A DNA stretch of 64,000 bases from CALZJC01 sp963781065 (lineage in GTDB: Bacteria; Acidobacteriota; Thermoanaerobaculia; Multivoradales; JAHEKO01): positions 62,001-126,000 of the forward strand of contig CAWAET010000007.1 in assembly GCA_963781065.1 (NCBI GenBank), written 5' to 3'. Below are positions 55,129 through 62,832 of the stretch, piece after piece. The notes beneath the pieces are model-generated. The model ran no database searches, was not told the DNA's origin, and was given only the letters and a program-made list of their open reading frames with translations. The stretch's first letter is position 1. Every line of letters begins with the position of its first letter. The position numbers and the translations under genes were made by a program.

Positions 55129-56091
55129 ATGGGGCTCGACATTCATGGCACCCGCTTCCTTCTCTACGCCCGGCTGTTGGGCGTCGACTACGCGCGCACC
55201 TTGATGATCGGCCGCCAGGGGCTGAACCTGAGCCGCGCCCAGCTGCGGGCGAACCTCGCCCGGCTGGGATTCCCCGCCGGCGCTGGCGCGGTGGACACGA
55301 TCTTCGACGCCGACGGCGGGTACGCCGCGGAGTTGCTGCGCTTTCTCGGCGCGCATGATGTGCAATCGCTCGACAACTCGGACTACGAGGGCGCTACCCA
55401 CTTGGCGGATCTCAACCGCGAGGTGGCCGAGTCGTTCAAGGGCCGCTACTCGGTGGTCCTCGACGGCGGCTCGCTCGAGCACATCTTCAACTTCCCGGTG
55501 GCGCTGCGCAACTGCCTCGAGATGGTCGCTGTCGGCGGTCACTTTCTGGCCATCACGCCGGCCAACAATTTCATGGGGCACGGCTTCTACCAGTTCAGCC
55601 CCGAGCTCTTTCTCAGCGTCTTTACCGCCGCCAACGGCTTTCACCTCGAGCGGCTGATCGCCTTCGAGGATCGACCGCGGGCTGTCTGGTACCGGATCCC
55701 GCGGCCGGCGTCGGCGAACAAGCGGATCATGTCGCGGCACAGCAGGCCGGTCTATCTGCTGGTGGTGGCCCGGCGGACCGAAGCGGTGCCGCCGCTCAGG
55801 GAGATGCCGCAGCAGAGCGACTACATCCCGATGTGGGCGCGAGAGACCAGGCCCGCGGCGGCCGGGCCGGCCTCGCGACGTCCCGCCCTTCTCCGCGCGG
55901 CGCTGCGGCTTACCCCTGAGCCGGTCAAGCGGAGCGCCAAGGCTGTTTTCGGCTACCGGCGGCGCTTCGACCCGCGGTTCTTCCGCAAGCTGGACTGGCG
56001 CGAGGAGCTGCGGCGGCTGCGCCCGCCGGGGGATCGCGCCGCCGCCGGGCCGGCTGCGGGCGGCGGCTCAGAGCTCGGCGAGGGCGAATAG
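55129..56091 (+). CDS. Methyltransferase-like protein of glycan loci (unassigned)
   Basis: This 320-residue protein begins 'GLDIHGTRFLLYARLLGV' and has a Rossmann-like middle: 'YSVVLDGGSLEHIFNFPVAL', 'MVAVGGHFLAITPANNFMGH' and 'GFYQFSPELFLSVFTAANGF'. The 'LEHI...GG...L.ITP' pattern resembles the back half of class I methyltransferases, but a clear SAM glycine loop is not obvious at the front. Similar proteins are common in polysaccharide clusters. The C-terminal 90 residues are basic. The last 24 bp overlap the convergent methyltransferase gene. Function is not assigned. Confidence 0.72.
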   Translation: MGLDIHGTRFLLYARLLGVDYARTLMIGRQGLNLSRAQLRANLARLGFPAGAGAVDTIFDADGGYAAELLRFLGAHDVQSLDNSDYEGATHLADLNREVAESFKGRYSVVLDGGSLEHIFNFPVALRNCLEMVAVGGHFLAITPANNFMGHGFYQFSPELFLSVFTAANGFHLERLIAFEDRPRAVWYRIPRPASANKRIMSRHSRPVYLLVVARRTEAVPPLREMPQQSDYIPMWARETRPAAAGPASRRPALLRAALRLTPEPVKRSAKAVFGYRRRFDPRFFRKLDWREELRRLRPPGDRAAAGPAAGGGSELGEGE

Positions 56092-56838
56092 GTTCGGCCG
56101 GTCGCCGCCGGCGAACAGCCGGGGCTCGCAAAGCATCCGCTTGAGCTTGCGAATCGGGTTGCCGGTGGCGAGCCGCTTGTCGCGGCGGAAGTTCTCCTCG
56201 CTGACCTCGACGCGGCGCAGGCCCAGGTCGGTCAGCTCGCGCTCAAGGGAGTGCCGGGTGAAGCTGCGGATGTGCTGCCAGCGGTGACGCGTGGACCGGC
56301 ACTGCGGGCAGTAGACGACGCTGTCCGGCGCCTCCAGGTCTTCGTCGTTGGGCGTGGTGATGACCAGCCGCGCGCCCGCCGGGCAGGAGCGCCTCAGCGA
56401 GGAGACGATCTCGGCCAGGGTCTCCGCGTCGACGTGCTCGACCACCTCGAGCAGGGTGACCACGTCGATGGGCACGTCGTTGTCGGCAAGCGTGCCGCGG
56501 TAGTTGGGGTGAGCGCCGCAGCGCCGGGCGCACTCGGCAAGGCTCTCCGGCGACAGGTCGTGGATCAAGACCCCGAACCCGCGGCCGAGCAGCAGCTCGG
56601 TGAAGCTGCCGTAGCCGCAGCCGAAGTCGAGCCAGGTCGTCTGGGGACTGCGGCCGGCGGCGCCGAGCGAGCGGAGGGCGCGGTCGATGATCTGCTCGCC
56701 GTACTTGAACGAGTAGTACCGCTGCGGGAACTGCGACTCGTAGTCCCAGAAGCGCTTGACGTGCTCCGGCGTCCACTCCAGCGCTGGGTAGCGCGGCTGC
56801 CGCCTCGTCGGCGGGGGCTGGTCTCGAGGCGCCGCCAT
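56068..56838 (-). CDS. Class I SAM-dependent methyltransferase
   Basis: This 256-residue protein has a clear SAM loop 'TWLDFGCGYGSFTELLLGRG', then 'LIHDLSPESLAECARRCG', 'DVVTLLEVVEHVDAET' and 'RLVITTPNDEDLE'. A 'CPQCRSTRHRWQHIRSFTRH' stretch gives a cysteine-containing insertion. The 'NDEDLE...VYCPQC' layout recurs in sugar methyltransferases of surface glycan clusters. It is the last gene of the 56068-64000 block and overlaps the convergent plus-strand gene by 24 bp, leaving no room for a terminator. Confidence 0.85.
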   Translation of the reverse strand: MAAPRDQPPPTRRQPRYPALEWTPEHVKRFWDYESQFPQRYYSFKYGEQIIDRALRSLGAAGRSPQTTWLDFGCGYGSFTELLLGRGFGVLIHDLSPESLAECARRCGAHPNYRGTLADNDVPIDVVTLLEVVEHVDAETLAEIVSSLRRSCPAGARLVITTPNDEDLEAPDSVVYCPQCRSTRHRWQHIRSFTRHSLERELTDLGLRRVEVSEENFRRDKRLATGNPIRKLKRMLCEPRLFAGGDRPNLFALAEL

Positions 56839-56841
56839 CGC

Positions 56842-57969
56842 TCAGTCGGAGTAGAACGCCCGCACCGCGTCGACCACCTCGGCCGCGGCTTCGTCGCCGA
56901 GCTCCGGATAGATCGGCAGCGCCAGGACCTCGCGTGCCGCCCGCTCGGCGAGCGGGAAGTCGCCCGCCACCGAGCCCAGATGGCGGAAGCACTCCTGCAG
57001 GTGCAGGGCGACCGGATAGTAGACCGCGCTGCCGATGCCGCGCTCGCCGAGATAGGCCTGAAGCTCGTCGCGCCGCTCGCAGCGGAGGACGTACTGATGG
57101 TAGATGTGGCGGCCGTGGCCGGCCTCGACCGGCGTCTTGACCGGGCTGTCGGGCGCCGTCAGCCCGGCCGCCGCGAACAGCTCGCCGTAGCGCGCCGCGT
57201 TGCGCCGGCGCGCCTCGTGCCAGGCCTCCAGGTGGCCCAGCTTGACCCGCAGGACGGCCGCCTGCAGCGCGTCGAGCCGGAAGTTTCCCCCCACCTCGCG
57301 GTTGTAGTACTTCTCGGCAAAGCCGTGGTTGCGCAAGCTGCGGACGCGCGCCGCCAGATCGGGGTCGTTGGTCGTCACCATGCCGCCGTCGCCGAAGCCG
57401 CCCAGGTTCTTGGTCGGGAAGAAGCTGAAACAGCCCAGCAGGCCGAGCCCGCCGGCGCGGCGGCCGTGGTAGTCGGCGCCGATCGCCTGGGCGGCGTCCT
57501 CGACCACCGGCAAGTTGGCCTCGCAGGCGGTGGCGGCGATCGGGTCCATGTCCGCGGTCTGACCGAACAGGTGCACCGGCATGATCGCCTTGGTGCGCGG
57601 CGTGACGGCTGCCGCGAGCCGCGCCGGGTCGAGGTTGAAGGTGCTCGGATCGATGTCGACGAAGACCGGCCTGGCGCCCAGCCGCGCCACCACGCCGGCG
57701 GTGGCGAAGAAGCTGAAGGGAGTGGTCACGACCTCGTCGCCGGAGCCGACGTCGAGCGCCATCAGGGCCACCAGCAGCGCGTCGGTGCCGGAAGAGACGC
57801 CGACGCCGTGCGCGGCGCCGCAGTAGGCGGCGACCTCCGATTCCAGTCCTTCGACCTCGGGGCCGAGGATGAAACGCTGGGACTCGAGAACCCCGTCCAC
57901 CGCCGCGCGCAGCTCGTCGCGCAGGCCGGCGTACTGGGCCTTGAGGTCGATCAGCGGCACTGGCGTCAT
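56842..57969 (-). CDS. wbpE: PLP-dependent sugar aminotransferase (DegT/WbpE family)
   Basis: This 375-residue aminotransferase converts a 3-keto or 4-keto nucleotide sugar to the amine, using glutamate. It has 'VPLIDLKAQYAGLRDELRA', 'GVSSGTDALLVALMALDVG', 'VVEDAAQAIGADYHGRRAGG' (PLP-stacking Asp) and 'FSFFPTKNLGGFGDGGMVTT' containing the Schiff-base Lys. 'PLIDLKAQY' is typical of WbpE. It overlaps the WbpD-like acetyltransferase by 4 bp and follows the WbpB-like gene, matching the WbpB/E/D enzyme set. A PglE (4-amino) role is the alternative. Confidence 0.9.
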   Translation of the reverse strand: MTPVPLIDLKAQYAGLRDELRAAVDGVLESQRFILGPEVEGLESEVAAYCGAAHGVGVSSGTDALLVALMALDVGSGDEVVTTPFSFFATAGVVARLGARPVFVDIDPSTFNLDPARLAAAVTPRTKAIMPVHLFGQTADMDPIAATACEANLPVVEDAAQAIGADYHGRRAGGLGLLGCFSFFPTKNLGGFGDGGMVTTNDPDLAARVRSLRNHGFAEKYYNREVGGNFRLDALQAAVLRVKLGHLEAWHEARRRNAARYGELFAAAGLTAPDSPVKTPVEAGHGRHIYHQYVLRCERRDELQAYLGERGIGSAVYYPVALHLQECFRHLGSVAGDFPLAERAAREVLALPIYPELGDEAAAEVVDAVRAFYSD

Positions 57970-58580
57970 GTCGGTTTCTCCTCGATCGGCGCATCCTCCG
58001 GCCAGTCGAGGCAGCGGAGGAGGCCCGGTTCGGTCTCTTGGTAGCGCCAGCCGGTCTCCGGGCAGACCAGCTCGCCGCCGGCACCCGCGGCCAGGCGGTG
58101 GCCGTGGCGGCTCATCCAGCCGCGGCGCGCCGCCGGCACGCCGAGCATCAGGGCGTAGTCGGGCACGTCGCGGTTGACCACCGCGCCGGCGCCGACGAAG
58201 GCGTAGCGGCCGATGGTGACGCCGCAGACGATGGTGGCGTTGGCACCGATCGAGGCGCCGCGGCGGACCACGGTGCGCTCGTAGAGATGGCGACGGATGA
58301 CCTGCGAGCGCGGGTTGCGGACGTTGGTGAAGACGCAGGAGGGGCCGCAGAAGACGTCGTCCTCCAGCACCACGCCGGTGTAGAGCGAGACGTTGTTCTG
58401 GATCTTGACGTTGTCCCCCACCACGACCTCGTCAGCGACGAAGACGTTCTGCCCCAGGATGCAGCCGGCGCCGATGCGGGCGCCCGGCATGACGTGGCTG
58501 AAGTGCCAGATGCGGGTGCCGGCGCCGATCTCGGCGCCGGCGTCGATGTAGGCGGTGGGGTGGGCGGTGTATTCGGTCAC
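57966..58580 (-). CDS. wbpD: WbpD-like hexapeptide N-acetyltransferase
   Basis: This 204-residue protein is a left-handed beta-helix acetyltransferase: 'AYIDAGAEIGAGTRIWHFSH' (WbpD/FdtC start), 'ILGQNVFVADEVVVGDNVKI', 'CVFTNVRNPRSQ', 'ATIVCGVTIGRYAFVGAGAV' and 'GVPAARRGWMSRHG'. It acetylates a 3-amino group of a UDP-amino sugar with acetyl-CoA. A C-terminal extension has 'CPETGWRY', a small Zn-ribbon-like cysteine stretch seen in some homologues. GTG 58580 overlaps the WbpB-like stop. Context (WbpA, B, E) supports the 3-N-acetyl role. Confidence 0.9.
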   Translation of the reverse strand: MTEYTAHPTAYIDAGAEIGAGTRIWHFSHVMPGARIGAGCILGQNVFVADEVVVGDNVKIQNNVSLYTGVVLEDDVFCGPSCVFTNVRNPRSQVIRRHLYERTVVRRGASIGANATIVCGVTIGRYAFVGAGAVVNRDVPDYALMLGVPAARRGWMSRHGHRLAAGAGGELVCPETGWRYQETEPGLLRCLDWPEDAPIEEKPT

Positions 58581-59587
58581 GAAGAGCCCGGATCGGTTCG
58601 TCGAGCCAGTGCCATTGGCACGCCCTGGCGGGCCAAGGATAGCTGGGCCGCCTCGAGGACCTCGAGCACGCGCAGCCCCGATTCGCCGTCGGTGAGCGGC
58701 GGCCGGCGGCTGGTGACGGCGTCGAGAAACGCCTGGCACTCGTTGCGCAGCGGCTCGTCGTCGGCAAACGGCATCGTGTCGCCGGCGTGGCGGATGGGCA
58801 GCGGCGTGCCGCTGTCGAGCTCCACCCGCTGGTCGTAGAGCACCAGCCGCTTGCCGACGTCGTCGAAGCTGGCCATCTTGCGCGAGCCCACCACCACCAG
58901 CCGCTGCTCCTTGAACGGGTGCAGCCAGGAGACGTGGATGTGGGCCCGCCGACCGTCGGCGAACTTCAGGCTGGTGACGGTTACGTCGGCGATGCCCGGC
59001 TGCAGGTAGCTGCCGCCGGTGGCGGTGACCCGCTCGGGTAGCGCGCCGGCGAGGCGCAGGATGACGGCGATGTCGTGTGGGGCGAAGCTCCACAGGATGT
59101 TCTCCTCGCGCCGCACCTTGCCCAGGCTGAGGCGGTGCGAGTAGACGTAGTGCACCCGGCCGAGCTCGCCGTCGTCGACCAGCTGCCGCAGGCGGACGAT
59201 GGCCGGGTGGTACTCGAGCACGTGGCCGACCATCAGGATGCACTGCCGGTCCCGAGCCAGCCGGACCAGCTCGGCGCCTTCCTCGTAGGTCAGGGCCAGG
59301 GGCTTCTCGACGAAGACGTCACGGCCCGCCTCGAGTGCCCGCAACGCCAGCTCGTAGTGGGTCTCGGCGGGGGTGGCGATGGCGATCGCCGGGTAGGCGA
59401 GCGCGGCGTCGAAGCTGTCGCTGACCTCGACGCCGGGGGCGATCTCCGCCGCCAGCCGCCGGCCCGCCTCGTGCGGGTCGCAGACCGCCGCCAGCGCTCC
59501 CAGCTCGCTGAAGTTGCGCACCAGGTTCTTGCCCCAGTAGCCGCAGCCGGCGACGGCGACGCCGGGCAGATCGGGCGAGCGCGTCAT
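58577..59587 (-). CDS. wbpB: WbpB-like Gfo/Idh/MocA oxidoreductase
   Basis: This 336-residue NAD-dependent dehydrogenase has 'VAVAGCGYWGKNLVRNFSEL', 'VCDPHEAGRRLA', the 'RDVFVEKPLALTYEEG' motif (EKP) and 'LMVGHVLEYHPAIVRLRQLV'. 'GCGYWGKNLVRNF' is characteristic of the WbpB group, which oxidises C3 of UDP-GlcNAcA. It overlaps the HAD phosphatase and the WbpD-like gene by 4 bp each. With WbpE and WbpD next to it and WbpA upstream, a diacetamido-uronic acid pathway is likely. Confidence 0.9.
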   Translation of the reverse strand: MTRSPDLPGVAVAGCGYWGKNLVRNFSELGALAAVCDPHEAGRRLAAEIAPGVEVSDSFDAALAYPAIAIATPAETHYELALRALEAGRDVFVEKPLALTYEEGAELVRLARDRQCILMVGHVLEYHPAIVRLRQLVDDGELGRVHYVYSHRLSLGKVRREENILWSFAPHDIAVILRLAGALPERVTATGGSYLQPGIADVTVTSLKFADGRRAHIHVSWLHPFKEQRLVVVGSRKMASFDDVGKRLVLYDQRVELDSGTPLPIRHAGDTMPFADDEPLRNECQAFLDAVTSRRPPLTDGESGLRVLEVLEAAQLSLARQGVPMALARRTDPGSS

Positions 59588-60306
59588 GACGGTCCCAGGC
59601 CAACGGCACCCGCCGCCGGCGCTGGTTCGGCCGTCAGCCGGCGCTCGATCCACGGCGCCAGTTCGGCCAGGTCGCGCACCCGCTCGACCTCGACGTCGCG
59701 GAACAGCTCTTCCTGCTCCTCCGTATGGCGCAAGACAAAGGGCACTTCGGCCTGCCGCGCCGCCTCGTAGTCCGACCGGCCGTCGCCGACCATCAGCAGC
59801 TCGGGCGCCTCGAGCCGGTAGCGGCGCATCAGCTCGCCGAGGATGTCTGCCTTGGCCCCCGGCGCGCCGCGCAGCTCGCGGAAGTAGTCGCCCAGCCCGC
59901 GGCGGTCGACGATCAGCTCGAGCTCCTCCTGCGGCGTGGCCGAGACCACGAAGCAGGGCAGCCGCGGCGCCAGCGAGCGGAGCAGATCCTCGGCGCCGTC
60001 GACCAGCGGGCAGGTGAGCACCTGATCCAGCACCAGCGCCGAGTAGCGCCGGCCCGCGGCGGCCAGCTCGTCCGCGCTCAGCGGCCGGCCCAGCAGCTCG
60101 CGGTGGATCCAGGCCAGCTTGTCGAAGCGGGAGATCCCCAGGTGCCGGCGGTGGTGGGCCAGGATCGCCGGCTGCAGGTCGGGCCGGTCGGCGAACAGGT
60201 CGAGAAAGGCCTGCTGCTTGATCGGCCCGGACTCCAGGATGACGCCGTCGAAGTCGAAGGCGACGGCGCGCAGCGGCACCGCCGGCTGTGCGTCGCCGCC
60301 GGTCAT
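59584..60306 (-). CDS. HAD-family phosphatase
   Basis: This 240-residue haloacid-dehalogenase-type phosphatase has motif I 'AVAFDFDGVILESGPIKQQA' (nucleophile Asp plus acid Asp), motif II 'CFVVSATPQEELELI', a Lys in 'GAPGAKADILGEL' and motif IV 'LLMVGDGRSDYEAARQA'. A helical cap lies between I and II. It probably dephosphorylates a sugar phosphate formed by the pathway enzymes next to it. The start (ATG 60306) overlaps the cytidylyltransferase-like gene. The substrate is unknown. Confidence 0.88.
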   Translation of the reverse strand: MTGGDAQPAVPLRAVAFDFDGVILESGPIKQQAFLDLFADRPDLQPAILAHHRRHLGISRFDKLAWIHRELLGRPLSADELAAAGRRYSALVLDQVLTCPLVDGAEDLLRSLAPRLPCFVVSATPQEELELIVDRRGLGDYFRELRGAPGAKADILGELMRRYRLEAPELLMVGDGRSDYEAARQAEVPFVLRHTEEQEELFRDVEVERVRDLAELAPWIERRLTAEPAPAAGAVGLGPS

Positions 60307-61022
60307 GCGGTGTCCGTTTCGGGCCGGCGCGCCAGCCACCACTCGGCGATAGCGGCATCGAAGGGCGTGTGGATGTCGCGGCCGGTGACCCAGGTCCGCA
60401 CCACCGGGTGGCAGTTGCGCCCCATCCACCACCAGGGGTTGGGCCCGTCGCGGCGGCCGACGCACTCCTTGCGGAACGCCCAGACGCCTTGATCGTAGTA
60501 GTACGCCTTGGGGTACGACTGGCGCTCGGTGGAGACCCGCCGCCCCGGGTCGCCGTAGGGGCGCAGCAGGCCGTCGTGGATCTCCAGGGCGCGCAGCGGA
60601 TGATCGTCGGCGGCCTCCCAGACGGTCATCACCGAGTCCAGGGCGGGCCGCTCGTCGAGCAGCTCGAGGCAGCGGTCGATCAGCTCGCCGTCGATCATCA
60701 CCGTGTTGCCCAGCAGCAGCACCACGTTGGCCAGCTCGGGCTGGCGGGCCGCCACGTAGTCCACGGCGTGGCGGATGACGTCGCCGTGGTTGACCGCGTC
60801 GCCGCCCAGCTCCTCCGGCCGGTCGATGACCTCGCAGCCCATGCCGCGGGTCACCTCGGCGATGGCGTCGCCGTCGGTCGACACCCAGACCCCGTCGATG
60901 CGCTCCGCGTCGAGCGCCGCCTGCAGCGGATAGGCCACCAGCGGGCGGCCGCCGACCGGATGGACGTTCTTGTCGCGGATCGACTTGCTGCCGGCGCGGG
61001 CGGTGACGATGGCGGCGTTCAC
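60303..61022 (-). CDS. NeuA/KdsB-like nucleotidylyltransferase
   Basis: This 239-residue protein has the CMP-acyl-sugar synthetase start 'AAIVTARAGSKSIRDKNVHP' followed by 'GGRPLVAYPLQAALDAERID', 'VWVSTDGDAIAEVTRGMG' and 'VVLLLGNTVMIDGELI'. It should activate a sugar or sugar acid with CTP (or UTP). The rest of a sialic-acid-like route (condensing enzyme NeuB) is not in the window. GTG 61022 overlaps the dehydrogenase-epimerase gene by 4 bp, and the HAD gene follows with a 4-bp overlap. The product is unknown. Confidence 0.85.
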   Translation of the reverse strand: MNAAIVTARAGSKSIRDKNVHPVGGRPLVAYPLQAALDAERIDGVWVSTDGDAIAEVTRGMGCEVIDRPEELGGDAVNHGDVIRHAVDYVAARQPELANVVLLLGNTVMIDGELIDRCLELLDERPALDSVMTVWEAADDHPLRALEIHDGLLRPYGDPGRRVSTERQSYPKAYYYDQGVWAFRKECVGRRDGPNPWWWMGRNCHPVVRTWVTGRDIHTPFDAAIAEWWLARRPETDTA

Positions 61023-62824
61023 CGGTGCATCTCCTCGAGCATCTGCAGGATGCCCTGCCCCATGTCGACATAGCAGTTGGCGGTCAGCTTGCGCCCGACC
61101 CGCGGGCTGAAGGCGTAGGGGGTGACCCGGTAGTGGGTATCGGCGCTGCCGCTCGGGGGCTCGGCGTAGTCGATCTCGATCGGCCGGCCGAGAATCTCCG
61201 AGAACATGGTGAACAGATCGCGCAACCGCATCGGATGGTGGCCGGTGATGACCAGCCGCTGGTTCTCGAACTCGGGCGCCAGGGCGTCGACGCTGAGCCG
61301 CGCCGCATCCTCCACGTGGACGTACTCGCGCGAGTCGTCGGGGCGGCCGACGTGGCGGATGGCGTCGCCATCCAGGGCCTGCCGCAGCAGCCGGTAGACG
61401 CCGTTGGCCGCGGTCGCCCGCGGCCCGTACAGGCTGCCATAGCGCAGGATGGTGTAGCCGAGGCCGAACTGGCGGCCGTACTCCTCGACATAGGCCTCGC
61501 CGGCCTGCTTGCTGCACCGGTAGAAGCCGCCGGCGCGGCTGTAGACGTACACCGTGCTGGCGAAGACGAACCGCTTCACCCCGGCCCGGCGGGCCGCCTC
61601 GAGCGCCTGCACCGTACCCAGGACGTTGTGCTGCGTGGCCGCCACCGGGTCGCCGCTGGCCGCCTCGAGGTCGGACAGCGCCGCCAGGTGGAAGAGGCAG
61701 TCGCAGCCCGCGGCGGCGGCGGCCAGCGCCTCGGGATCGAGCAGTTCGCCGACGATCATCCGCTGCCCGGCGCGGACAAACTCCGATTCCCGCCGGTCGA
61801 AGACCGTCACCTCGAAGCCCCGCTCGCTCAGGGCGTCGGCGATGTGGCTGCCCAGGAAACCGGCGCCGCCGGTGACCAGCGCCCGGGCCATCAGACGGCC
61901 CTTCTCGGCCAGCGCCTCGATCAGCCGCTCGGCCGCCTCGGTCTCCATGCGGACGCGGGTCTCGACGGCGTACGAGCCGATGTGGGGGGATAGCAGCACC
62001 TGAGGCAGCTCGCGCAGGGGTCCATGGTAGGGCTCGTCGGCGAAGACGTCCAGATACGCCCCGGCCAGCTTACCGGCGGCCAGAAGCTGGTACAAGGCGG
62101 CCTCGTCGACCAGCCCGCCGCGGGCGGTGTTGACCAGGATCGCCTCCGGCCGCAGGCGCGCCAGCCGCTCGCCGTCGAGCAGCGTGGCGCCTTCCCTCGG
62201 CGGCGCCAGGTGCAGGCTGACGACGTCGGCCTCGGCCAGCAGCCGGTCGAGCTCGACAAAGCGCACGCCGTGGCGCTCGGCGAACCACTCGTCCGGCATC
62301 GGATCGGTGGCCAGGATCGAGCAGGAGAACGGGGTCAGCAGCTCGACCAGCCGCTTGCCCACCCGGCCGAGGCCGATCAGGCCGACGGTGCGGCCGCGCA
62401 GCAGGCGGCCCATCGGCTTGTGCCACTCGCCCCGGCGCAAGGCCCGGTCGGCGGCGGGCAGCCGGCGCAGCAGGCCGAGGATGCCGGCGAGGGCGAGCTC
62501 GGCCACCGCTTCGGCCGGCGGCTCCGGGGTGCTGCGGATGGCGATGCCGCGCTCGGCGGCGGCCTCGTGGTCGATGTTGTCGACGCCGACGCCGCAGCGC
62601 GCGACGACCCGCAGCCCGGTCGCGGCGGCGAGGATCTCGCGGTCGAGCGTCTCGGTGCCGGCGATCAGCCCGACGACGCCTTCGAGCAGCGCGCCGGTCT
62701 CGGTCCGGTCGAGCCGGCGGCCGTGCGGGTTGAGCCGCACCTCGTAGCCGGCCTCGCGCAACATCTCCAGCGGCCGCGGGTCGTGCCGGCCGAAGCTGGA
62801 GGTGGATACCGCGACCGTCGGCAC
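61019..62824 (-). CDS. D-2-hydroxyacid dehydrogenase fused to an NAD-dependent epimerase
   Basis: One open frame of 601 residues joins two enzymes. Residues 1-310 are a phosphoglycerate-dehydrogenase-like protein: 'VVARCGVGVDNIDHEAAAER', 'GRTVGLIGLGRVGKRLVELL', 'ILVNTARGGLVDEAALY' and the His in 'LLSPHIGSYAVETR'. Residues from about 312 are an extended SDR: 'ALVTGGAGFLGSHIADALSE' and 'GGFYRCSKQAGEAYVEEYG' (YxxxK). There is no linker. A TGATG stop/start lies at the junction in another frame, so a single base error could have merged two overlapping genes. Otherwise it is a true bifunctional enzyme. GTG 62824 follows GAGAGGG. Confidence 0.82.
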   Translation of the reverse strand: MPTVAVSTSSFGRHDPRPLEMLREAGYEVRLNPHGRRLDRTETGALLEGVVGLIAGTETLDREILAAATGLRVVARCGVGVDNIDHEAAAERGIAIRSTPEPPAEAVAELALAGILGLLRRLPAADRALRRGEWHKPMGRLLRGRTVGLIGLGRVGKRLVELLTPFSCSILATDPMPDEWFAERHGVRFVELDRLLAEADVVSLHLAPPREGATLLDGERLARLRPEAILVNTARGGLVDEAALYQLLAAGKLAGAYLDVFADEPYHGPLRELPQVLLSPHIGSYAVETRVRMETEAAERLIEALAEKGRLMARALVTGGAGFLGSHIADALSERGFEVTVFDRRESEFVRAGQRMIVGELLDPEALAAAAAGCDCLFHLAALSDLEAASGDPVAATQHNVLGTVQALEAARRAGVKRFVFASTVYVYSRAGGFYRCSKQAGEAYVEEYGRQFGLGYTILRYGSLYGPRATAANGVYRLLRQALDGDAIRHVGRPDDSREYVHVEDAARLSVDALAPEFENQRLVITGHHPMRLRDLFTMFSEILGRPIEIDYAEPPSGSADTHYRVTPYAFSPRVGRKLTANCYVDMGQGILQMLEEMHR

Positions 62825-62832
62825 GATCCCTC

